Positions 1-5,100 of a stretch of 5,101 bases of DNA are shown here, piece by piece (positions within the stretch are counted from its first letter, which is position 1; the number at the start of each line of letters is the position of its first letter). The translations under genes were made by a program, and so were the position numbers. This DNA comes from an uncultured beta proteobacterium (GTDB taxonomy: Bacteria > Pseudomonadota > Gammaproteobacteria > Burkholderiales > Burkholderiaceae), in assembly GCA_903944255.1 (NCBI GenBank), contig CAJARE010000370.1, positions 1 through 5,101 of the forward strand, given 5' to 3'. Under the pieces are notes generated by a model. That model worked only from the letters and a program-made list of their open reading frames with translations, was not told the origin of the DNA and ran no database searches.

Positions 1-1
1 C

Positions 2-544
2 GTTGAGGTACCAGTGGGCTATTTAGATGACGTGGTGCTCGGCGATAGTATTGCTATTCAAGGGGCTTGCATGACTGCGACCCAGTTTGAAGGCAATACC
101 TTTACTTTGGATATTTCGCGTGAGTCTTTGAGTAAGACAGTGGGCTTAGATCAAACTGGTCCTGTTAATTTAGAGAAGGCATTACGTTTAAATGATCGCT
201 TAGGTGGTCATTTAGTGAGTGGCCATGTGGATGGTGTTGGTAAAGTATCTCACTTCTCACAAGTTGCATCGGATGCCTATGGTTCTTGGCTTCTCCGGAT
301 TGAAGCACCAAAAGCACTAGCCCCTTATTTAGCTTATAAGGGATCGATTGTGGTGAATGGTGTTTCTTTGACTGTGAATAAGACAGAAGATACGTCTACT
401 GCATGCATAGTCGATATCAATATCATCCCTCACACTCTTGAGAATACAACTCTAGGAAAACTCCAGCAGGGCGACTTAGTGAACCTTGAGATTGATTTGA
501 TTGCGCGATATGTAGCGCGCATGCTTGAGACTCAAGCAAGATAA
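2..544 (+). CDS. ribE: Riboflavin synthase, alpha chain (5' partial)
   Basis: Riboflavin synthase converts two molecules of 6,7-dimethyl-8-ribityllumazine into riboflavin plus the pyrimidine precursor, the last step of riboflavin synthesis in the cytoplasm. The reading frame is open from the window edge, so 180 C-terminal residues are visible; the family is about 200 long, and its usual MFTG-type start lies outside. The GTG at position 14 is internal. The family's duplicated lumazine-binding barrels are recognisable. The first has GDSIAIQGACMT (visible residues 14-25) and ends in GGHLVSGHVDG (68-78). The second has KGSIVVNGVSLTV (113-125) and PHTLENTTLG (143-152). The tail NLEIDLIARYVARML matches the C-terminal trimerisation helix. 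The first barrel reads GAC where GVC is commoner, a mild change. The gene converges on queC, with a toxin-antitoxin remnant in between. The family call is secure; the symbol ribE is used here as in betaproteobacteria (ribC in some schemes). Confidence 0.95.
   Translation, partial: VEVPVGYLDDVVLGDSIAIQGACMTATQFEGNTFTLDISRESLSKTVGLDQTGPVNLEKALRLNDRLGGHLVSGHVDGVGKVSHFSQVASDAYGSWLLRIEAPKALAPYLAYKGSIVVNGVSLTVNKTEDTSTACIVDINIIPHTLENTTLGKLQQGDLVNLEIDLIARYVARMLETQAR
502..538 (+). repeat. Two abutting inverted repeats at the 3' end of ribE
   Basis: TGCGCG (502-507) pairs with CGCGCA (516-521) around an 8-nt loop. Directly after it, TGCTTGAG (522-529) mirrors CTCAAGCA (531-538), which folds with about 7 pairs and a 3-nt loop. 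Both lie inside the last codons of ribE. No T-run follows on either strand, so this is not a standard intrinsic terminator. It might contribute to 3'-end stability, or it may be incidental. Confidence 0.4.
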
Positions 545-676
545 CTCAAAGGTAATGATTGCCGTTTAATTGTGGCAGTCGCATATCGAATTGGTGTGCT
601 GTATATAAAATTTATAGGAAATCATGCTGCATATGACAGTATTGACGCAAAGACAGTGAAGATAGAAGGTATATGA
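545..676 (+). pseudogene. higB: HigB-type toxin, 3' remnant (mRNA interferase C-terminus)
   Basis: Read from directly after the ribE stop, this stretch gives 43 residues and a TGA stop. It contains GNDCRLIVAVAYRIGVLYIK and then FIGNHAAYDSID. This is the C-terminal half of the HigB toxin family (RelE-like ribosome-dependent mRNA interferases of about 100 residues), whose usual signature is KGN.YRL...VYI.F.GTHAEYD. The N-terminal half is missing and no start codon with a ribosome binding site remains, so no toxin can be made. The signature is also worn: NHAAYD replaces THAEYD. The stop overlaps the ATG of the following antitoxin gene (ATGA), the usual toxin-first coupling of higBA. The fragment is in the same frame as ribE and begins 0-6 bases after its stop. 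The homology is recognised by eye; the broken state is directly visible. Confidence 0.82.
664..669 (+). promoter_or_regulatory. Ribosome binding site of the antitoxin remnant
   Basis: AGAAGG lies 3 nt before the ATG at 673, inside the last codons of the toxin remnant. It supports that ATG as the true antitoxin start. The N-terminal fragment could still be translated if ribE transcription runs through. Confidence 0.5.
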
Positions 677-891
677 AAGATTTAAGACCCATTCCTACCG
701 AAGAAGAATATGAAGCAGCCTTGGCTGAGGCATCAGATTTTGTAGATCACGAACCATTGCCTGGTAGTAAAAAAGCATATCGGTTTGAAATGTTGCTAAT
801 GTTGATTGAAGCTTATGAAGCTAAGCATTATTTTATAGCTCCACCCGATCCCATTGAAGCTATTAAGTTTCGAATGAAGCAAGCTGGATAA
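673..891 (+). pseudogene. higA: HigA-type antitoxin, truncated before its HTH domain
   Basis: The 72-residue open frame MKDLRPIPTEEEYEAALAEA...LIEAYEAKHYFIAPPDPIEAIKFRMKQAG matches the N-terminal part of HigA-family antitoxins of the COG5499 type. Landmarks are RPI.TE..Y..AL (residues 5-17), the LIEAYEAKHY block (about 44-53) and PPDPIEAIKFRM (57-68). Full-length members are about 120-140 residues and continue with a helix-turn-helix opening like GLTPKDLEP.IG. Here a TAA stop comes exactly after the G. The next residues of the domain can be read in the other frame from 891, which points to loss of one base at about 888-890. The family's N-terminal part plus HTH serves to neutralise HigB and autorepress the operon; without the HTH the protein should not bind DNA. 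The start is fixed by AGAAGG and the ATGA overlap with the toxin remnant. An annotation pipeline would probably call this a small hypothetical protein. Confidence 0.82.
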
Positions 892-917
892 CTCCTAAGG
901 ATATGCAGCCTAATATC
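891..917 (+). pseudogene. Out-of-frame start of the lost HigA HTH domain
   Basis: In the frame shifted by one base relative to the antitoxin fragment, positions 891-917 read TPKDMQPNI. With one T restored (GGA-TTA-ACT) the product continues GLTPKDMQPNI, the expected opening of the HigA helix-turn-helix. Resemblance ends at about 917-920, and the shifted frame stops at TAG 936-938. The body of the HTH is therefore deleted, not merely frameshifted. The end of the resemblance coincides with the queC stop codon (916-918, other strand), so the deletion joint probably lies there. Confidence 0.72.
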
Positions 918-1656
918 AGCTCATTCGATAACGAGTAGGATCACTCAGATTGGCTTGTTTAAAGCCTATCTGCCTTAAGCGGCAAGACTCACATTCACCG
1001 CAGGCTTCTCCCAAATCATTTGCTTGATAACAAGAAACGGTTTGCGAGTAATCAACACCAAGAGTACTTCCCAGTTCAATAATTTGAGCTTTACTCATAT
1101 TGATAATCGGGGCATGTACTCGAAAGCGATTCTCGTGATTGATGGCTTCTACACCAGCTTTAGTGGCCAGATTAGCCATTTCTTCGAATGAGGCAACGTA
1201 TTCAGGGCGACAGTCTGGGTAACCAGAATAGTCAACGGCATTAGCGCCATAGAACACATCTAATCCACCTAAGGATTCAGCCCAGCCTAAGGCTAGTGAG
1301 AGCAAGATCGTGTTGCGCGCTGGAACATAGGTCACAGGAATCTCTTGGTCATTAGCAGGCGTGGTAGGAACCGCAATAGCGGAATCTGTTAGAGCTGAAC
1401 CACCAAAGCGAGTGAGGTCTAAGTTCACTACTTCGTGACGAATGACCCCCATCTTTTTTGCAATATGTTTAGCAGCGGCTAACTCGGAAGAATGACGTTG
1501 ACCATAACTGACGGATAGCGCATACGGTGCATAACCAAGATCTTTTGCTAAGGCGAGAATGGTGCTGGAATCGAGACCACCTGAAAATAAGATCACTGCA
1601 GGTGCATCAGGTTTGCGTGGAGCAAAATGTGAAAAGGCTGCAGACAACGAAGACAT
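916..1656 (-). CDS. queC: 7-cyano-7-deazaguanine (preQ0) synthase
   Basis: QueC uses ATP and ammonia to turn 7-carboxy-7-deazaguanine into preQ0, a precursor of the tRNA base queuosine, in the cytoplasm. The 246-residue product has the PP-loop ATP-pyrophosphatase motif SGGLDS (25-30), YVPARNT (110-116), and the family block FYGANAVDYSGYPDCRPEY (135-153). It also has the four zinc-binding cysteines C209, C219, C222 and C225. It is complete, with about 15 extra residues before the first core strand. The ATG at 1656 is the only ATG upstream of the PP-loop and lies 9 bp after cpoB. No strong Shine-Dalgarno sequence is seen, so coupling to cpoB translation is plausible. The last codons (RMS-stop) overlap the antitoxin remnant on the other strand, and the C-terminus may have been remodelled there. 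It probably shares the tol-pal transcript. Confidence 0.96.
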   Translation of the reverse strand: MSSLSAAFSHFAPRKPDAPAVILFSGGLDSSTILALAKDLGYAPYALSVSYGQRHSSELAAAKHIAKKMGVIRHEVVNLDLTRFGGSALTDSAIAVPTTPANDQEIPVTYVPARNTILLSLALGWAESLGGLDVFYGANAVDYSGYPDCRPEYVASFEEMANLATKAGVEAINHENRFRVHAPIINMSKAQIIELGSTLGVDYSQTVSCYQANDLGEACGECESCRLRQIGFKQANLSDPTRYRMS

Positions 1657-1665
1657 TAATGATGA

Positions 1666-2397
1666 TTACTTAGTGGCAGCAATCAGCCGTTGCGCGTCTC
1701 TGGCGGTATCCGAATCAGGATACTGAGAAACAATCTCAATAAATGTTCTTTTAGCCGCTGCTTTATTGCCCATCTCCAATTGACAGTTTCCGATGGTCAA
1801 CATCGCAGCAGGAAGGCGCGGATGATTTGGGTAGCGTGCAATGAGGGATTGCAATTGTGTCATAGCCCCCTTGTAATCCTTGGTGGCATATTTGCTATTG
1901 CCCCCCCAGAACATCGCTAGGGGTACATATGGGCTCTTGGGAAATCGAGTAATAAATGCTGAAAATTCTGAGTCAGCTTTTTTTAGACTGCCACTTTGAA
2001 ATAACTTTAAGGCATCGTCGTAAGCGCTAGTCTCAGCAGGCTGAACTGAGCCACTAACACCTTCAATCGTGACAGTGCGGGGCTCAAAATTACCAATACG
2101 ACTATCGAGGTCCTTGTAATAAGTCTTTTGGCTTTTAGAAATATCTTCGCCTTGCTTCTCAAGATTTTCAATCTTGCCGCGCAGTTGTGTATTTTCCGAC
2201 TTGAGCTTATCAATCTGACCTTGTAGTTCTAATTGAGTGGTGGCTAGAGATTTGCGCAGCTCTAATATGGCTTTGCGAGCATCATCATCATTAAATAGTG
2301 CCCAAGCACTTGTTGAAGTGAAGCAGAAAACAGCGGCAGCACTTAAACAAAACGCTCGTGAGAGCGTTTGTTTAAACAGGGTAGAAACAATCAACAT
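1666..2397 (-). CDS. cpoB: Tol-Pal system protein CpoB (YbgF), coiled-coil and TPR
   Basis: CpoB is a periplasmic partner of TolA. In E. coli it coordinates outer-membrane constriction with septal peptidoglycan synthesis by PBP1B. The 243-residue protein has a signal peptide with likely cleavage after AWA (31-33). A coiled coil rich in L, K, E and Q follows (about 41-97), then a linker and a C-terminal TPR domain (about 124-240). The TPR region has the family blocks AYDDALKLFQSGSLKKA, SPYVPLAMFWGGNSKYATKDY and LPAAMLTIGNCQLEMGN. Domain order and length are normal for the family. Its ATG shares one base with the pal stop (TAATG) and has no recognisable Shine-Dalgarno sequence, so translation probably depends on reinitiation after pal. 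A terminator-like hairpin lies in codons 8-19, inside the signal-peptide coding region. queC follows 9 bp downstream. Confidence 0.95.
   Translation of the reverse strand: MLIVSTLFKQTLSRAFCLSAAAVFCFTSTSAWALFNDDDARKAILELRKSLATTQLELQGQIDKLKSENTQLRGKIENLEKQGEDISKSQKTYYKDLDSRIGNFEPRTVTIEGVSGSVQPAETSAYDDALKLFQSGSLKKADSEFSAFITRFPKSPYVPLAMFWGGNSKYATKDYKGAMTQLQSLIARYPNHPRLPAAMLTIGNCQLEMGNKAAAKRTFIEIVSQYPDSDTARDAQRLIAATK
2343..2375 (-). terminator. Terminator-like hairpin inside the start of cpoB (possible attenuator)
   Basis: On the transcribed (-) strand, TTAAACAAACGCTC (2375-2362) and GAGCGTTTTGTTTAA (2357-2343) form a 14-bp stem with one bulged base around the 4-nt loop TCAC. The core is AACGCTC/GAGCGTT; the 3' arm is T-rich (TTTTGTTT) and the 5' arm matchingly A-rich. 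That is the layout of an intrinsic terminator, although it sits in coding sequence (cpoB codons 8-19). It could reduce transcription past pal or hamper reinitiation at cpoB. The structure is directly visible; the function is inferred. Confidence 0.45.
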
Positions 2398-2906
2398 TAG
2401 TTGGTGATGTAGGCAATGTCAGCGCGGCGATTTTCTGTCCAAGCAGATTCATTGTTGCCATCTGCTTTTGGTTTTTCCTTACCAAAACTGACTGCTTCCA
2501 TTTGATCATTCGATACGCCCATCAAATTCAATGATTTGCGAACGGCATCAGAACGACGTTGGCCTAATGCTAAGTTGTACTCGGCAGTACCACGATCATC
2601 GGTATGACCTTGAATAATGATTTTTTGCTTTGGATTAGCTTTAAGGTAGCCAGCATGAGCAGACAACATTTTTTGATATTTGGTTTCGACCGTGTATTCA
2701 TCAAGACCGAAGTAAACACTTTTCTCAAATAATGGGCTCTTAGGATCGTTCCATGGTTGTGAACCAAAGCTACTTTTTCCATCTGCAGCACCAGTACCAG
2801 TGCCATCAACATCATCTAATTTCACTCCAGATGAACAGGCTACTAAAAGAGCGCTAGCCCCTAGGAGTGCAAATGTAGCGGCGCGTCGTGCGATTGAGAA
2901 TGTCAT
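2397..2906 (-). CDS. pal: Peptidoglycan-associated lipoprotein Pal
   Basis: Pal anchors the outer membrane to peptidoglycan and is relocated to the division site by the Tol motor, releasing and re-binding TolB. The 169-residue precursor has a lipoprotein signal peptide with lipobox LVAC (21-24), so C24 is the lipidated residue. A Gly/Ser/Asp-rich linker (about 31-50) follows, then an OmpA-like peptidoglycan-binding domain (about 62-169). Its landmarks are VYFGLDEYTV (64-73), IQGHTDDRGTAEYN (98-111), LGQRRSDAV (114-122) and the tail WTENRRADI (156-164). Serine after the lipid cysteine fits outer-membrane sorting. The start is supported by the Shine-Dalgarno sequence AAGGAAG, and the stop overlaps the cpoB start. 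Length and domain order are normal for Pal. Confidence 0.97.
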   Translation of the reverse strand: MTFSIARRAATFALLGASALLVACSSGVKLDDVDGTGTGAADGKSSFGSQPWNDPKSPLFEKSVYFGLDEYTVETKYQKMLSAHAGYLKANPKQKIIIQGHTDDRGTAEYNLALGQRRSDAVRKSLNLMGVSNDQMEAVSFGKEKPKADGNNESAWTENRRADIAYITN

Positions 2907-2911
2907 TTTGG

Positions 2912-2918
2912 CTTCCTT
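2912..2918 (-). promoter_or_regulatory. Strong ribosome binding site of pal
   Basis: AAGGAAG on the - strand, 5 nt before the pal ATG at 2906. It is the best Shine-Dalgarno sequence among the minus-strand genes here and fits Pal being made in larger amounts than its neighbours. Confidence 0.75.
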
Positions 2919-2927
2919 TTTTTACAA

Positions 2928-2947
2928 ATTAGCTAATAAATTAGTTG
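2928..2947 (-). repeat. AT-rich palindrome in the pal leader
   Basis: The perfect 10-bp palindrome ATTAGCTAAT (2928-2937) is followed by AAATTAG, which can pair alternatively with its CTAAT arm. It lies about 20 bp upstream of the pal start codon and just before the ribosome binding site. It may be an operator-like site or a weak leader hairpin, or simply AT-rich sequence; I cannot tell which. Confidence 0.25.
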
Positions 2948-2992
2948 ATAGCGTTTATTTTAACCCCTTAGAGAGCTAGAACTGCCTAAATT

Positions 2993-3022
2993 GCTATAAA
3001 GCCTAAAGTCATCCCGCTTCAA
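2993..3022 (-). promoter_or_regulatory. Weak candidate promoter for pal in the tolB-pal gap
   Basis: On the - strand, TTGAAG (3022-3017) and TATAGC (2998-2993) are separated by 18 bp; each matches the sigma-70 boxes in 4 of 6 bases. A seven-base direct repeat TTTAGGC (3007-3001 and 2990-2984) flanks the -10-like box. The 126-bp gap between tolB and pal is much longer than the other gaps in this cluster, so a separate pal promoter is reasonable, but the boxes are poor. I see no clear terminator in this gap. Confidence 0.2.
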
Positions 3023-3032
3023 TGCCTTGTCA

Positions 3033-4337
3033 CTAATCCATAAAAGGGCCCCAGGATGGCTGACGTACATCAGAACCTGGAATGCTCAATATCTGTTTGG
3101 TATTACCGTCAACAGACACCGCTGCTAAAACGCGTCTGTTGCCAACTTTGGTTGAGTAGAGAACGTACTTTCCGTTGGCAGCAAAAGAAGGTGATTCATC
3201 GCTGCTTCCATCGCTTAGTGCCTGTGAGTCACCTGTGGCCAGATTCATAATGTAGAGACGGAAGCCGCCGCCGACATTGGCAATATAGGCTAAATATTTT
3301 CCATCAGGAGAAATACGTGGCGAAGTGACAAAGCCTTGCTTAAAGCTGACTCTTTTACCGGCCTCAACTTGTTCGCCCTCTGCACTCATGCGATAGATCT
3401 GAGGATTGCCACCACGATCGCTGGTGAAATAAATAGAGCGACCATCAGGAGAATATTGGGGTTCGGTATCAATCGTGTTACCACGAGTTAAGCGCTGCAA
3501 GCCTGAACCGTCAGCATTGATGCTATAGATTTGCGTATTGCCATCTTTGGATAAGGATATTGCTAGCTTCTTACCATCAGGTGACCATGCGGGCGCGCTG
3601 TTGTTACCCTTTTGATTAGAGAGAGCAATGCGACGACCAGTTGCTAGTTCATGAACGTAAATGACTGGTTTGCGATCTTCAAAAGATACGTAAGCCACTT
3701 TCTTACCATCAGGTGACCATGATGGAGAAATAATCGGGTCGCCACTAGACATGGCATTACGAATGTTTTGCCCATCGGCATCAGAGATTACAAGACGAAA
3801 ACGTTTGCCGTCCTTAATCACATAGGACAAACGTGTCGAGAAGATACCGCGCTCGCCTAATAACTTCATGATGATGTCATCGGCAATTTTATGGGCGGCC
3901 GCGCGTAGATTATCAGCGCTGGAATTAATGTTTAGGCCACCAAGACTCTGGGATTTACGGATATCAAATAGTCTGTATTGAATATCAAATTGATCAGCGC
4001 CCTTTTGCACTACCGAACCTACTACCAAAGCATTGGCTCCACGGGCAGCCCAAGCATTATAGTTTGGCGCGTCTTCGCCACTCTCGCTAGCGTTGCCGTT
4101 TTCAATATTTTTAAAGTAACCACTGCGTGCTAGATCTTGGCGAATGATGTCAGTGACGCTGGCGGGTAACTTACTTTCATCTTTAAATCGCATCACAGCG
4201 ATGGGATAGAGTGATTGACCAACACCAGTAATTTCAATACTCATTTGAGCAAAGCTGGGAAGGCTCAATAAGCTCAACACACTAGCGCTGAAAATCAGAA
4301 TGGTTTTTTGCAAAGTACGGGCAATTGAATTCATCAT
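3033..4337 (-). CDS. tolB: Tol-Pal system periplasmic protein TolB
   Basis: TolB is the periplasmic mediator of the Tol-Pal system. It binds Pal through its propeller, and its N-terminal TolA-binding strand becomes exposed or hidden with Pal binding. The 434-residue precursor has a signal peptide ending SFA (28-30), which leaves a mature start QMSIEIT. An alpha/beta domain (about 31-165) precedes a C-terminal beta-propeller with PD40-type blades. Blade motifs SPDG occur at 208-211, 252-255, 296-299 and 343-346, with a degenerate AANG at 386-389 and PSWGPF (427-432) near the end. Length is normal. Two ATGs, at 4337 and 4334, are possible starts and neither has a strong Shine-Dalgarno sequence; tolA ends 10 bp upstream, so coupling is likely. 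Confidence 0.97.
   Translation of the reverse strand: MMNSIARTLQKTILIFSASVLSLLSLPSFAQMSIEITGVGQSLYPIAVMRFKDESKLPASVTDIIRQDLARSGYFKNIENGNASESGEDAPNYNAWAARGANALVVGSVVQKGADQFDIQYRLFDIRKSQSLGGLNINSSADNLRAAAHKIADDIIMKLLGERGIFSTRLSYVIKDGKRFRLVISDADGQNIRNAMSSGDPIISPSWSPDGKKVAYVSFEDRKPVIYVHELATGRRIALSNQKGNNSAPAWSPDGKKLAISLSKDGNTQIYSINADGSGLQRLTRGNTIDTEPQYSPDGRSIYFTSDRGGNPQIYRMSAEGEQVEAGKRVSFKQGFVTSPRISPDGKYLAYIANVGGGFRLYIMNLATGDSQALSDGSSDESPSFAANGKYVLYSTKVGNRRVLAAVSVDGNTKQILSIPGSDVRQPSWGPFMD
3568..3721 (-). repeat. Identical 22-bp segment in two TolB propeller blades
   Basis: The same 22 bases occur at 3568-3589 and 3700-3721, exactly 132 bp (44 codons) apart. Each encodes the WSPDGKK part of adjacent propeller blades. 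The neighbouring blades encode the same motif with more divergent codons. This is an internal repeat of a repeat protein, not a mobile element. Confidence 0.7.
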
Positions 4338-4347
4338 ATTGTGATAT

Positions 4348-5100
4348 TTACTTTGGTTTTAATTTCAGTTCGGGTGTTAATGTCGGGAATTGTCCATTGT
4401 CATCGCGAGGCAAACTCTGTGTTGCATCAATCGCGCTTAAAACAGCCTGATCCCAAGCATTATCGCCGCTACTAGAAGTCATTGTCCTAGATAGGATAGC
4501 GCCATCAGGGGCTAAACGCAGTTGAATGACAGTTTGTTTGTTGCCTTTGAAGGAATCTGCATTAAAAGTGATGTTGGCGCGCACTTTCTTAATGACTTTA
4601 TCGCTCCATCCAGGGGGTGCATTGCCACCCCCACCAACTCCGCTGCCAACGGTGCCGCCTGTGCCGCCATCATTGGCAGCTAAGCCTCGTAGGCTGGCGA
4701 TATTGGCCTCACGTCGTTTATCCGCCTCGGCATTTGCCTTAATTTGCGCTGGAGTAAGCGCAGCGGGTTTTGGCGCCTCTACCTTTTTGGGGGGCTCTAC
4801 TTTTTTAGGCACTTCTTTTGGAGGGGCTACTTTTGCTGGCTTAGGTGGCTCTTTGACCACCCCTTTTTCTTTTTTAGGGGGCTCTTTTTCTACTGGTTTT
4901 TTCTTTACGGCAATATCGGCTGCTTCTTCTTTCATTTCCGTTTTGAGTTCCGGAGCAGGAGGTGTTTCGACTTGTTGTGTTGAATCCCAAAGCTCTACTT
5001 CAATTCCAGCTGGAGTGCTGTTATTCCAGCTAATACCGATGACCAGAAAGGCTACTAAACCTAAGTGTGCAATTAACGAAAAGGTAAAGGCGCGTTTAGT
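4348..5100 (-). CDS. tolA: Tol-Pal energy transducer TolA (N-terminus outside window)
   Basis: TolA spans the periplasm and passes energy from the TolQ-TolR proton motor to TolB-Pal. The frame is open to the window edge, giving 250 visible residues; the ATG at 4935 is internal. Visible parts in order are the end of the cytoplasmic tail (KR), a membrane helix FTFSLIAHLGLVAFLVIGIS (5-24) with the Ser and His expected at the TolQ contact face, and the betaproteobacterial-type segment GIEVELWD (32-39). Next come a Lys/Pro-rich stretch with PPK repeats (about 66-112), a short charged helix (115-140), a Gly-rich linker (about 145-160) and the TolA C-terminal domain (about 162-250) with QLRLAPDGAI, AWDQAVLSAID and LPRDDNGQFP. 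The middle domain is much shorter than the long Ala/Lys/Glu helix of E. coli TolA (421 residues) and resembles the rigid spacer of TonB. The C-terminal domain and location before tolB argue for TolA over TonB. Confidence 0.94.
   Translation of the reverse strand, partial: TKRAFTFSLIAHLGLVAFLVIGISWNNSTPAGIEVELWDSTQQVETPPAPELKTEMKEEAADIAVKKKPVEKEPPKKEKGVVKEPPKPAKVAPPKEVPKKVEPPKKVEAPKPAALTPAQIKANAEADKRREANIASLRGLAANDGGTGGTVGSGVGGGGNAPPGWSDKVIKKVRANITFNADSFKGNKQTVIQLRLAPDGAILSRTMTSSSGDNAWDQAVLSAIDATQSLPRDDNGQFPTLTPELKLKPK

Noticed and set aside
14..16. GTG at 14 as the start of a 176-residue riboflavin synthase
   Set aside because: The frame is open upstream to the window edge, and the family's conserved N-terminal strand is missing. 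The gene simply begins outside the window.
502..538. Intrinsic terminator for ribE
   Set aside because: The hairpins are inside the coding region and have no T-run after them on either strand.
886..893. Programmed ribosomal frameshift to make full-length HigA
   Set aside because: There is no slippery heptamer, and the shifted frame ends at 936 without the HTH body, so frameshifting would not restore the antitoxin.
888..925. Intrinsic terminator for the queC transcript
   Set aside because: Only a short CCTAAGG palindrome is present, with no stable stem and no T-tract.
1690..1920. 76-residue + strand frame opposite cpoB
   Set aside because: It is antisense to a well-supported TPR domain, with no family features and no ribosome binding site.
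2570..2815. 81-residue - strand frame within pal
   Set aside because: It is an alternative frame of pal with no recognisable domain. The pal frame is certain.
3056..3250. 64-residue + strand frame opposite the end of tolB
   Set aside because: It is an antisense shadow of the propeller coding region, without independent support.
4933..4935. ATG at 4935 as the tolA start
   Set aside because: The same frame continues upstream with a membrane helix and the GIEVELWD segment typical of TolA, so this methionine is internal.
4744..4983. 79-residue + strand frame rich in F, W and R
   Set aside because: It is the antisense shadow of the Lys/Pro-rich region of tolA, and its composition is explained by that alone.
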